NCBI GenBank assembly: GCA_965203725.1
Contig: CBDBDH010000001.1
Coordinates: 558,001 to 622,000 of the forward strand
DNA length: 64,000 nt
Reading direction: 5' to 3'
DNA from: WTFY01 sp965203725
Lineage (GTDB): Bacteria; Pseudomonadota; Gammaproteobacteria; UBA4575
Both the position numbers and the translations under genes were made by a program. The stretch's first letter is position 1. The number at the start of each line of letters is the position of its first letter. A model generated the notes under the pieces. That model was not told the DNA's origin and made no database searches. It saw only the letters and a program-made list of their open reading frames with translations. Shown here piece after piece: positions 42,901 to 51,580 of the stretch.

Positions 42901-45900
42901 GTGCCACGCATATTTGACAATATTGATAATCATCTGAGACCCGCTTTGGTTGAAACCATGAAGGTTTCTGACCGGGGGGATTTCTGCGTAGGGTACTTCA
43001 ATCTACGTGGCTGGAAATTGATTGATAAATATATAGAGGAGTGGGATGGCGGTGAGGGGCATTGCTGTCGTCTTCTTGTTGGCATGCAACGGTTGCCGCA
43101 TGAGGAATTGAGAAAAGAACGAAGTTTGTCTGGCGATGGCTCGGTGCTTGACAATCAGACTGCACTTCAATTCAGGAGGAAACTGGCAGAGGAATTCCGG
43201 GAACAACTGATTCTGGGAACTCCCACCAATGAGGATGAAAAGAGCTTGCAAAGGCTGGCGCGACAAATCAAAGAACAAAAGGTCAAAGTTAAGCTGTTTC
43301 TTCGATATTCACTTCACGCCAAGCTCTATCTTCTGTTTCGTTCTGACCCTGTAAACCCGATTGTTGGATACCTAGGAAGTAGCAACCTTACCCAACCAGG
43401 TCTTTCCAAGCAGGGTGAGCTGAACATTGATGTGATGGATCATGATGCCTGCCAGAAGCTCTCAAAGTGGTTCGAAGACAAATGGAGCAATCGCTGGTGC
43501 ATCGATATTTCGGAGGAACTTGTAAAAATTATTGATGAGAGCTGGGCACGGGAGACACCGATTCCCCCATATTACATCTACATCAAAATCGCGTACCACC
43601 TGTCTCGGGAAGCGCGGGCAGGTTTGACCGAGTATCGCATCCCGAAGGACTTTGGCAATAGGCTGCTGGATTTTCAGACGGCCGCTGTAAAAATTGCCGC
43701 GCACCATTTGAACAAGCGTGGTGGCGTCATGATTGGTGATGTTGTGGGACTTGGCAAGACGCTCATGGCGACTGCTGTTGCGCGAATATTCGAGGATGAC
43801 CACGGTCTTGAAACATTGATCATTTGCCCAAGAAATCTTGTCTCCATGTGGGAAGATTATCGTGAGCGGTACCGCCTACGTGCCCGCGTGCTGTCTGTTA
43901 CCCGTGTTATCAAAGAACTACCAAACATGCGTCGTTACCGTCTGGTGATGATTGATGAAAGCCATAACCTGAGGAATCGTGAGGGCAAACAGTACCGGGC
44001 TCTTCAGGAGTATATCCAGGAGAACGAAAGCAAGTGCATTTTGTTGTCAGCAACACCCTACAACAAGACCTACATGGATTTGTCCAGCCAGCTCCGCCTG
44101 TTCGTATCTGAAAACGAGGATTTGGGGATTCGGCCTGAGTGCTTGCTGCGCGAGATAGGCGAGACGGAGTTTTTGCGCCGACATCAGGCGCCGGTTCGCT
44201 CTCTAGCTGCATTTGAGAAATCTGAGTATGCCGATGACTGGCGAGAGTTAATGCGCTTATACCTTGTTCGTCGGACACGAAGTTTCATTCAGGAAAATTA
44301 TGCTGCCACGGATGAAACTAATGGACGGAAATATCTGACATTCGAGGATGGTGAGCGTTCTTATTTTCCAAAGCGGATTCCGAAAACAGTCAAGTTTGAA
44401 ATCAATGACCAGTATGCACAGCTTTTTGCAGATGATGTGGTCCATGCCATCAATGATCTGGAACTGCCACGCTATGGACTTGGGAATTATGTGATCACCA
44501 TGAATGCTGCTCCCACCCAGGACGAAGCCAAGATCCTGGATGACTTGTCACGTGCAGGTAGACGGTTGATGGGCTTTTGCCGCACGAATCTGTTCAAGCG
44601 GCTTGAAAGCAGCGGGCATACATTCATGTTGTCGGTTGAGCGACACATTCTGCGCAACTTCATTTTTTTGCATGCAATAGAAAATAACTTGCCGCTTCCG
44701 ATTGGAGCCATTGATACAGGACTTCTGGATACATCCTCATTTGATGAGGATGCTGATCAGCATGGTGGCGATATTTTTGCTGCGGAGGACGATGAAAAGA
44801 GTGAGAAATCCAAAGAGTTGACTTTGCTGAGGACAGAAGACGACTTCCGTGCGCATGCAGCCAAGGTCTATACACTTTATTTTAGGCTATATCAGGAACG
44901 TTTTCGCTGGGTAGCTTCACGCTACTTTGCTGCAGAGCTTCATGAAGATCTTTTGTCAGATGCGGAAATCTTGCGCTCGCTACTGGTCCGGTTCGGGGAA
45001 TGGCAGGCGGCACAGGATGTGAAACTGCAAGCGCTTAGAAATCTGCTCGCACAGGTACATGCGGATAGCAAGATCCTGGTCTTTACACAATTCGCAGATA
45101 CGGTGCGTTATCTGGAAAATGGACTCAAGGGCCTGGGGATACGGAATATCGAAGCCGTGACGGGCGATACGCCTGATCCAACATCACTGGCGCAGCGCTT
45201 CAGCCCGAAGAGCAATGAAAAAGAGAACCGCATTTCAGCTGACCAGGAGATTCGCATTCTGGTGGCCACTGATGTCCTTAGTGAGGGGCAAAACCTTCAG
45301 GATTGTGCCATCGTCGTAAATTACGATTTGCCGTGGGCAATCATACGTCTGATTCAACGGGCGGGGCGTATCGACCGTATCGGGCAACAGGCAAGTGAAA
45401 TCTTATGCTATTCCTTCCTTCCCGCAGACGGAATCGATCGCCTGATCCGGCTTCGCAATCGTGTGTACATGCGTCTTGCCCAGAATGCTGAGGTGGTAGG
45501 AACGGATGAAGCATTCTTTGAAGATGAGGGCAAACAGGTTGTGCTTGATCTTTATAATGAGAAGGCAGGCATTCTCGATGGTGATGATGACTCCGAAGTG
45601 GACCTTTCCTCCTACGCTTATCAGATCTGGAAGAACGCTACGACAAATGACGCATCACTCAAGAAAATAATCGAAAGCATGCCGCCTGTAGTTTATTCCT
45701 CAAAGGCCCATGTGCCGAGTCAGGATCGACCGGATGGGGTGTTGGTATTCATGCGCACTTCACAAGAATATGACGCACTGGCGTGGGTTAACCGCGATGG
45801 AAAAAGTGTGACCGAGAGCCAGTTTGAGGTTTTACGTGCAGCGGAATGTTTGCCCAGTACCCAGGCCCAGCCCCGTCACGATAATCATCACGACATGGTC

Positions 45901-46266
45901 TGCAAGGCAGCCAAATATATTGTTCAAGAGGAAAAGCAGGTTGGGGGGCAGCTTGGGCGTCCTTCGGGAGCTCGATTTCGCACCTACGAACGACTCAAGA
46001 GCTATGCCCAGGACGTTGAAAATACGCTGTTGGACGATAAGGCACTGCATTTTGTGATTGACGATATTTACAAGTATCCCTTGCGTCAAGCTGCCGTGGA
46101 CACGCTGAATCGCCAGTTAAGAAGTGGTATTTCTGACCAGGATCTCGCTGAACTGGTCATTGTGCTCAGGGATGAAGACCGACTTTGCATTGTGCACGAG
46201 AAAGACGAGTACCATGAGCCTCGCATCATCTGTTCCATGGGCCTGATTGAACAGGGAAATAGCTGA
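42901..46266 (+). CDS. PLD-nuclease/SNF2 helicase fusion
   Basis: The 1121-residue protein combines a phospholipase D-like nuclease domain (about 1-215: YSLHAKLYLLF, LGSSNLTQPG) with a superfamily 2 SNF2-type helicase. Helicase motifs are GDVVGLGKTLMAT (about 279-291), MIDESHNLRN, LLSATPYNK, LVATDVLSEGQNL and RLIQRAGRIDRIGQ. A region of about 250 residues follows the helicase core. The start is a GTG preceded by AAAGG. The methyltransferase ATG starts one base after its stop, so the two proteins almost certainly work together, with the helicase moving on unmodified DNA and the PLD domain cutting. This is inference from related restriction systems such as DISARM and type III/ISP enzymes. Confidence 0.9.
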   Translation: MPRIFDNIDNHLRPALVETMKVSDRGDFCVGYFNLRGWKLIDKYIEEWDGGEGHCCRLLVGMQRLPHEELRKERSLSGDGSVLDNQTALQFRRKLAEEFREQLILGTPTNEDEKSLQRLARQIKEQKVKVKLFLRYSLHAKLYLLFRSDPVNPIVGYLGSSNLTQPGLSKQGELNIDVMDHDACQKLSKWFEDKWSNRWCIDISEELVKIIDESWARETPIPPYYIYIKIAYHLSREARAGLTEYRIPKDFGNRLLDFQTAAVKIAAHHLNKRGGVMIGDVVGLGKTLMATAVARIFEDDHGLETLIICPRNLVSMWEDYRERYRLRARVLSVTRVIKELPNMRRYRLVMIDESHNLRNREGKQYRALQEYIQENESKCILLSATPYNKTYMDLSSQLRLFVSENEDLGIRPECLLREIGETEFLRRHQAPVRSLAAFEKSEYADDWRELMRLYLVRRTRSFIQENYAATDETNGRKYLTFEDGERSYFPKRIPKTVKFEINDQYAQLFADDVVHAINDLELPRYGLGNYVITMNAAPTQDEAKILDDLSRAGRRLMGFCRTNLFKRLESSGHTFMLSVERHILRNFIFLHAIENNLPLPIGAIDTGLLDTSSFDEDADQHGGDIFAAEDDEKSEKSKELTLLRTEDDFRAHAAKVYTLYFRLYQERFRWVASRYFAAELHEDLLSDAEILRSLLVRFGEWQAAQDVKLQALRNLLAQVHADSKILVFTQFADTVRYLENGLKGLGIRNIEAVTGDTPDPTSLAQRFSPKSNEKENRISADQEIRILVATDVLSEGQNLQDCAIVVNYDLPWAIIRLIQRAGRIDRIGQQASEILCYSFLPADGIDRLIRLRNRVYMRLAQNAEVVGTDEAFFEDEGKQVVLDLYNEKAGILDGDDDSEVDLSSYAYQIWKNATTNDASLKKIIESMPPVVYSSKAHVPSQDRPDGVLVFMRTSQEYDALAWVNRDGKSVTESQFEVLRAAECLPSTQAQPRHDNHHDMVCKAAKYIVQEEKQVGGQLGRPSGARFRTYERLKSYAQDVENTLLDDKALHFVIDDIYKYPLRQAAVDTLNRQLRSGISDQDLAELVIVLRDEDRLCIVHEKDEYHEPRIICSMGLIEQGNS

Positions 46267-46267
46267 A

Positions 46268-49200
46268 ATGCCGACGCCTCTGAACCGAGAGAGGATCAGA
46301 AAACATCTGAAAAATTTTGATCTCCAATCTCTGTTTATCGATGAGCTTGGCTGGGATCAGGGCGGGGTCAATACTGAAGCCCAGGTTTCAAACAACACGT
46401 ACGTGTTAGAGGCTGTAGCCCAAAAGCGAGGCATGGTTGTATACCAGCATGTTGCAGACAATGAAGAGGTCTTTCCAGATTACCCAACCCGCCAGAAAAT
46501 CGAGAAAAACATTGCCAAGGAAGTGCGTGAGCACCTTGTTGTTTACACCCCGCATAACAAAACTGCCCAATACTGGCAATGGGTGAAACGTGAGCCAGGC
46601 CAATCGGCCCGGACCCGTCAACATATCTGGCATCAACACCATCCTGGCGAGGCGCTGGTGCAGAAGCTGGAGCAGCTTGTTTTTACATTGGAGGAGGAAG
46701 AGGACCTGACTATTGTCGATGTCTCAGATCGGGTGCGTGCAGCCTTTGATGTCGAAAAAGTCACCAAGAAATTTTATGAGCGTTTCAAGGAAGAGCATGG
46801 AAATTTTTTAAAGTTCATTGAAGGAGTTGAAAGTCTGGCTGACAGGGAATGGTATGCATCGCTCATGTTGAACCGGATGATGTTCATCTACTTCATCCAA
46901 AAGCAGAGGTTCCTCGACAGTAATACAAATTATCTTCGTGATCGCTTGGAAAAGGTTCAACGAGAGCAAGGAGAGAACAAGTTTGCTGGTTTCTATCGCC
47001 TGTTTCTTTTGAGACTGTTTCACGAAGGGCTGGGCAGGCCTGAGGCTGATCGTTCTCCAGAGTTAGCAAAGTTATTAGGCAAAGTCCCATATCTCAATGG
47101 GGGCCTGTTTGATGTACATGAACTGGAACGCGACAACCAGGAGATACATATTCCTGATGAGGCATTTGAGAAAATCTTCACATTTTTCGATACATATCAA
47201 TGGCACTTGGAGGATCGAGCGCTTCGCAAAGATACTGAAATTAACCCCGATGTTTTGGGTTATATTTTTGAAAGATACGTCAATCAAAAGCAGATGGGGG
47301 CTTACTACACCAAGGAAGATGTCACAGGCTATATCAGTCGCAACAGCATCATTCCGTTTTTGTTTGATCAAGCGAAAAAGGATTGCCCCATCGCCTTCAC
47401 GCCTGGCAGCGGAGTTTGGCGCCTCTTGTCAGACAATCCGGATCGGTATTTTTATGATGCGGTTCGGCATGGTATAACTTTCGACATACGCGAAAGACAG
47501 GATTTAAAGGAAACACGTCAGTTACCTTCCCGGATAGCTGCTGGTTTGAAGGATGTATCCAGCCGTAATGACTGGAACAAGCTAGCCTCATCTGAATATG
47601 CCCTGCCAACAGAAACCTGGCGCGAGCATGTAGCCCGTCGCCAGCACTACGAAGAAGTCTACGCCAAACTTGCTGCTGGCGAAGTTACATCTGTTAATGA
47701 TCTGATTACCTATAATCTGAATATCGAGAAGTTCACTGAAGATGTGATACTTGGGAGCGAAGGACCGGAGCTCGTTCGTGCTTTTTGGCAAGCTCTCACC
47801 AAGGTTTCCATTCTTGATCCAACATGTGGCTCAGGTGCTTTTTTATTTGCTGCGCTGAATATCCTGGAGCCAATCTATGCTGCTTGCTTGGAGACCATGC
47901 ATGGTCTCCTTGATGATCTAAAGCACTCGAAACGTAAACACAACTTGGAGAAAATGAGCGATTTCCGCAAGGTGCTAGGGCAAGTTTCCAGCCATGCCAG
48001 TGAGCACTATTTCGTTCTAAAGTCTATCATCGTTAATAATCTCTACGGCGTCGATATCATGGAGGAGGCAGTGGAGATCTGTAAACTGAGGTTATTCCTG
48101 AAGCTTGTTGCCCAGTTGGAAAGCTATGAGCAAATTGAACCCTTGCCAGACATTGATTTTAATATTCGTACAGGCAATACGCTTGTTGGCTTCGCTTCCA
48201 TAGATGCGCTGAAACAGGCACTAGAGGGTGATTTAGTCAAGCTTCTTTCTCTTCCTAACATCGAACAAAGCGCAGAGGCAGCAGACCAGGCTTTTTACAC
48301 GTTTCGTAAAATGCAAGCTAAACCTGATATTGACGCTCATGCAATTGCTAAAACCAAATCGGAGTTGCAGGAGCGCCTTGAAGGCTTGAGGGCAGAACTA
48401 GATCATAGCTTAGCGCGTGAATACGGTATTAGGCTTGATGACCAAAAGGCGTACGAACAATGGAGTGCAAGTCACCAGCCCTTCCATTGGCTTGTTGAAT
48501 TTTATGGAATCATGCTTAAAGGAGGATTTGATGTAGTAATTGGGAACCCACCTTATCTTGAATCTAGAGGGGTTCCATACTCGGCCAAATTCTTTTCAAC
48601 CGAAAGCAGCAGCGCAATACATGCAATGTGTATCGAGCGCAGTCTCAGTCTTTGCAAAAGAAACGGTAATTTGAGCATGATCGTCCCATTGGCCTTGGTG
48701 TCTACCCAGCGCATGACAGCTCTTCAGAAAATGTTGGAACATGGTCGTGATTGTTGGTACTCAAATTTTGCATGGCGACCTAGCAAGTTGTTCGATACAG
48801 TTAATCGCGCTCTGACAATTTTTTTGGCGACCAAACCACGAGATAACGGTGCAACATTCTCAACTGCATACCTTAAGTGGAACTCGGATACACGGGATCA
48901 TTTGATCCCATGCCTCCGGTATACTAGATGCCCTAGAGATCGTCATGATTTCTGGGTTCCAAAACTTGGGCATCATCTCGAGGTCTCATTGCTCAAGAAA
49001 TATATGTCGGTTCGCACAACAATGGCTGATTTTACGGGCCGAACACAGAATACAGTGTTTTACCGAACTACAGGTGGCCTATATTGGAAAATATTTACTG
49101 ATTTCGCACCAGCCTTTTTTGTCAACGGTGTTTCTAGCAGTTCCTCAAGAGAAGCGTGTTTCACATTGGTAGATTCGCAACACGTGAAACCGTCAGTGGC

Positions 49201-49570
49201 AATCTTAAGTAGTGATTTTTTCTGGTGGTGGTACACGATCACATCCAACCTAAGAGATTTGAATCCTTCAGACTGGAAGAGTTTCCCTGTACCAGAGTCG
49301 GCTATGAATGATCCAAAACTTCACGAATTGGGGACACAATTTATTGCTAGTTTACGTTCTAATAGTAAAATGCAGGTACGTATTCAAAAGAACATTGGAA
49401 GAACAGAAACACAGTCCTTCAAGGCGAAGAAGTCCAAGAAAATAATTGACGAAATAGATAAGGTGTTAGCTATGCATTACTGCTGTAATGATGAAGAAAT
49501 AGACTATCTTGTCAATTACGACATTAAATTCAGAGTTGGTATAACCGGTGGAGTTCTTTCTGCCAGGTGA
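46268..49570 (+). CDS. Eco57I-type DNA adenine methyltransferase
   Basis: The 1100-residue protein has the AdoMet site LDPTCGSGAFLFAAL (about 517-531) and catalytic VIGNPPY (about 756-762) of gamma-type N6-adenine methyltransferases. The C-terminal part (about 800-1030) contains target-recognition-like segments and DWKSFPVPE. GAYYTKEDVTGYISRN (about 345-360) is the usual lead-in to the methyltransferase domain. The N-terminal 250 residues carry no PD-(D/E)xK signature I can see, so cutting would rely on the PLD-helicase. The ATG at 46268 is chosen because it follows the helicase stop by one base and has AGGGA before it. Confidence 0.88.
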   Translation: MPTPLNRERIRKHLKNFDLQSLFIDELGWDQGGVNTEAQVSNNTYVLEAVAQKRGMVVYQHVADNEEVFPDYPTRQKIEKNIAKEVREHLVVYTPHNKTAQYWQWVKREPGQSARTRQHIWHQHHPGEALVQKLEQLVFTLEEEEDLTIVDVSDRVRAAFDVEKVTKKFYERFKEEHGNFLKFIEGVESLADREWYASLMLNRMMFIYFIQKQRFLDSNTNYLRDRLEKVQREQGENKFAGFYRLFLLRLFHEGLGRPEADRSPELAKLLGKVPYLNGGLFDVHELERDNQEIHIPDEAFEKIFTFFDTYQWHLEDRALRKDTEINPDVLGYIFERYVNQKQMGAYYTKEDVTGYISRNSIIPFLFDQAKKDCPIAFTPGSGVWRLLSDNPDRYFYDAVRHGITFDIRERQDLKETRQLPSRIAAGLKDVSSRNDWNKLASSEYALPTETWREHVARRQHYEEVYAKLAAGEVTSVNDLITYNLNIEKFTEDVILGSEGPELVRAFWQALTKVSILDPTCGSGAFLFAALNILEPIYAACLETMHGLLDDLKHSKRKHNLEKMSDFRKVLGQVSSHASEHYFVLKSIIVNNLYGVDIMEEAVEICKLRLFLKLVAQLESYEQIEPLPDIDFNIRTGNTLVGFASIDALKQALEGDLVKLLSLPNIEQSAEAADQAFYTFRKMQAKPDIDAHAIAKTKSELQERLEGLRAELDHSLAREYGIRLDDQKAYEQWSASHQPFHWLVEFYGIMLKGGFDVVIGNPPYLESRGVPYSAKFFSTESSSAIHAMCIERSLSLCKRNGNLSMIVPLALVSTQRMTALQKMLEHGRDCWYSNFAWRPSKLFDTVNRALTIFLATKPRDNGATFSTAYLKWNSDTRDHLIPCLRYTRCPRDRHDFWVPKLGHHLEVSLLKKYMSVRTTMADFTGRTQNTVFYRTTGGLYWKIFTDFAPAFFVNGVSSSSSREACFTLVDSQHVKPSVAILSSDFFWWWYTITSNLRDLNPSDWKSFPVPESAMNDPKLHELGTQFIASLRSNSKMQVRIQKNIGRTETQSFKAKKSKKIIDEIDKVLAMHYCCNDEEIDYLVNYDIKFRVGITGGVLSAR

Positions 49571-49908
49571 GACTGTACTAAGGTTCGTATTCTGGAAGTT
49601 TGCCATCCATCGGAGCGTAGCGACGCGGGCTTTCCCCTACCTTGCCTTGCGTTTACACGCAGACAACCTCTTCGCTGGCATCTTCACCTCTTCCTGTTAG
49701 GAAGGGCACTAAATACCCTTCAGTTATCCCGCATCGGACAACTCTAGGCAGTGCTCCTAGGCATAATCGGTCTGGAAATGATAAGAAACCCGAGAATCGG
49801 GTATACTGACTCTTGCCTGTAACCCCCGCGTCCGGCTCGTAACCACGCGGTGGGGACTTGGCATGGAAAGATGTCTCTAGGTTTTAACTATACCTGGGGG
49901 CTTCTGGT
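49571..49908. other. intergenic region with hairpins and a promoter-like element
   Basis: The 338 bp contain CCCGA-GAA-TCGGG (49789-49801) immediately followed by TATACT, and a second repeat pairing CCGCGT with ACGCGG around 49830-49855. No gene is seen. The promoter of the two small hypothetical genes probably lies here. Confidence 0.45.
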
Positions 49909-50301
49909 ATGTCTATCACAAAATCTGATACAAGTAAGCAGGCAGTTTCTGCCCAGTCCTTATCACCCGAATCTAAAAGTGAAGCAGGTTGCGAAAGGCA
50001 TTTAGCTGCTGCCTCTGGCAAGAAATTCAAAAAAAAGAGTACTAATAACAAGCTCAGTGTCAAGCCACTGGCTGAGCGACCGCGTGGAAAATCGAAGTCA
50101 GATGATCCTTTTGCGTGGGAAAATTACAGGACCTCGGATAGGCGCGCGATTCGATTATGGGGGCTTCTGACAGACTTGGTGAATGACCCCATGAAGATAC
50201 CAATGAGTGAGTACCTGGATATGGAGATCTCCGACGTTGTCCGAAAAGACCTTGAGCAATTGCCACAGGTTATTATAAAGTGGCTCTCCAATGAGCCCTA
50301 A
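49909..50301 (+). CDS. hypothetical protein, lysine/serine-rich N-terminus
   Basis: I do not recognise this 130-residue protein. Residues 1-65 are rich in Ser and Lys and probably disordered (KKFKKKSTNNKLSVKP). Residues 70-130 are helical and acidic (RRAIRLWGLLTDLVNDPMKI; SEYLDMEISDVVRKDLEQL). It overlaps the next gene by 11 bases on the same strand, so the two are translationally coupled and probably act together. The surrounding genes are defence related. Confidence 0.65.
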   Translation: MSITKSDTSKQAVSAQSLSPESKSEAGCERHLAAASGKKFKKKSTNNKLSVKPLAERPRGKSKSDDPFAWENYRTSDRRAIRLWGLLTDLVNDPMKIPMSEYLDMEISDVVRKDLEQLPQVIIKWLSNEP

Positions 50302-50713
50302 AGTCACCGAGTTAATCCGGAAGGAAATCCTGTTTAGGCAGGGAGATTCGATTATAGCTATCGCGGACATCGTAAACTCCGTGATGGAGGGACTGGATCC
50401 CGAAAAATTGTCGAATCTAGAGGTGCGCTCTCTTGCTTTGGCATCACTTAAGGAGATGGTCAGGCGTGAGCTCAACAAAATACATGGCCGGCCCAAGGAC
50501 GCGCAGGGTAACTTACTCCAGAGTCTCCAGCCATATTACCCATGGGCTGCTGACACGCAAACCTACATACGACTGGACCAGATGAGTGAGGACGACCTTG
50601 TTTACAATATCCATCGCTTGCATGAAGAGGGTAAAACGAAAATCGAGCACGCAAAGGATTTGGATGAATACAGAAGAAGCAAGTTTCCTGATACGAACGT
50701 ATCTATCATTTGA
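50291..50713 (+). CDS. hypothetical protein, partner of the preceding gene
   Basis: This 140-residue protein is also unrecognised. It starts MSPKVTELIRKEILFRQGDS and is predicted largely helical, with EVRSLALASLKEMVRRELNK in the middle and a charged C-terminal helix (DLVYNIHRLHEEGKTKIEHA). Its start lies within the preceding gene. No catalytic motif or membrane segment is visible. The pair could be a toxin-antitoxin or regulatory module, but nothing in the sequence proves it. Confidence 0.65.
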   Translation: MSPKVTELIRKEILFRQGDSIIAIADIVNSVMEGLDPEKLSNLEVRSLALASLKEMVRRELNKIHGRPKDAQGNLLQSLQPYYPWAADTQTYIRLDQMSEDDLVYNIHRLHEEGKTKIEHAKDLDEYRRSKFPDTNVSII

Positions 50714-51098
50714 CTGGTAGCTTGCTATCTGTGCCCTGTCGGCTGGCTCGGCTTTGGGATTTTAATCGGTGTTAAAGTGTCTCGAATTATTTGCTTTCCT
50801 TTCCATCCAAACCCAACTGTGAAATTGGTTAGTTACGGTTGGATTTAATTTCCTCTTCTATTTTCTTAAGTAAATTCCTAAAGGAATCCATAGTTCTCCT
50901 TATATCCTTGCGTTAAGTTACTTAGCATTCGGCCGTATAAGTGCATTTACGACCAGGAGTCCCGTCTCCAAACTGCATGAGGAATATTAGAGAGCTTCAC
51001 TTTATAGCGTCCTCCACCAGCATAAGAGCATCGCCCTCACGGATATTCCGACCACCGACTTACGCACTACCACTAGCATATCGAGCAGATACGCACCG
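50714..51098. other. AT-rich region with a possible HepT start remnant
   Basis: No intact gene is supported. On the minus strand, the MNT remnant at 51099-51377 overlaps an ATG (51109) that opens a frame beginning MRCDGAYLLDML, reminiscent of the start of HepT (HEPN) toxins that follow MNT antitoxins. The frame decays within about 35 codons. Confidence 0.35.
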
Positions 51099-51377
51099 TC
51101 ACATCGCATAGATGACCTCAGCGGACTCCAGAATTTTTTTCTGGCGAATGTAGTTCCAGCTTTGCTCTACGGACGAGCGTGTCAGGATATCCATCTCCCT
51201 GCCAAGCGATTCCGAAAATTCAGAAGTAATATCAAAAATCTTCAATCCGATTGTACTGCTTGGTGAGAACTCGACTGGTATATCAATGTCACTCTCTGCC
51301 CCAAAATCCTCTCGTACTGCCGAACCAAATATGGCGAGCTGGGCAATGCCGTTTGCACGACAGAATGCCAGCCATAC
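51099..51377 (-). pseudogene. remnant of an MNT-type nucleotidyltransferase
   Basis: Translation on the minus strand reads AIFGSAVREDFGAESDIDIPVEF, the GS-x(10)-DxD signature of MNT minimal nucleotidyltransferases, then REMDILTRSSVEQSWNYIRQ and KILESAEVIYAM before the stop. No usable start codon lies upstream before an in-frame stop near 51417, so the 5' end is lost. Intact relatives are antitoxins that AMPylate HEPN toxins. A second, shorter remnant of the same family lies at 57581-57715. Confidence 0.7.
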
Positions 51378-51580
51378 GATCCCTTGGAGTATGGTAGTTT
51401 GGATAGTTCCCTTTCGCTAGGCTACCCTAAAATACCCAGAAGAATGGTGCCTTATCTTGCAGGCCGTTGTTGCAGTCATGCTAGTCCACCTGATCCTCAC
51501 CGGTCCCTTATACGGCCTACAATCCCTTTAAAATTCTTTGTTAAGTTATACATATAATTTTTTCAAAAGAACTACAGATC

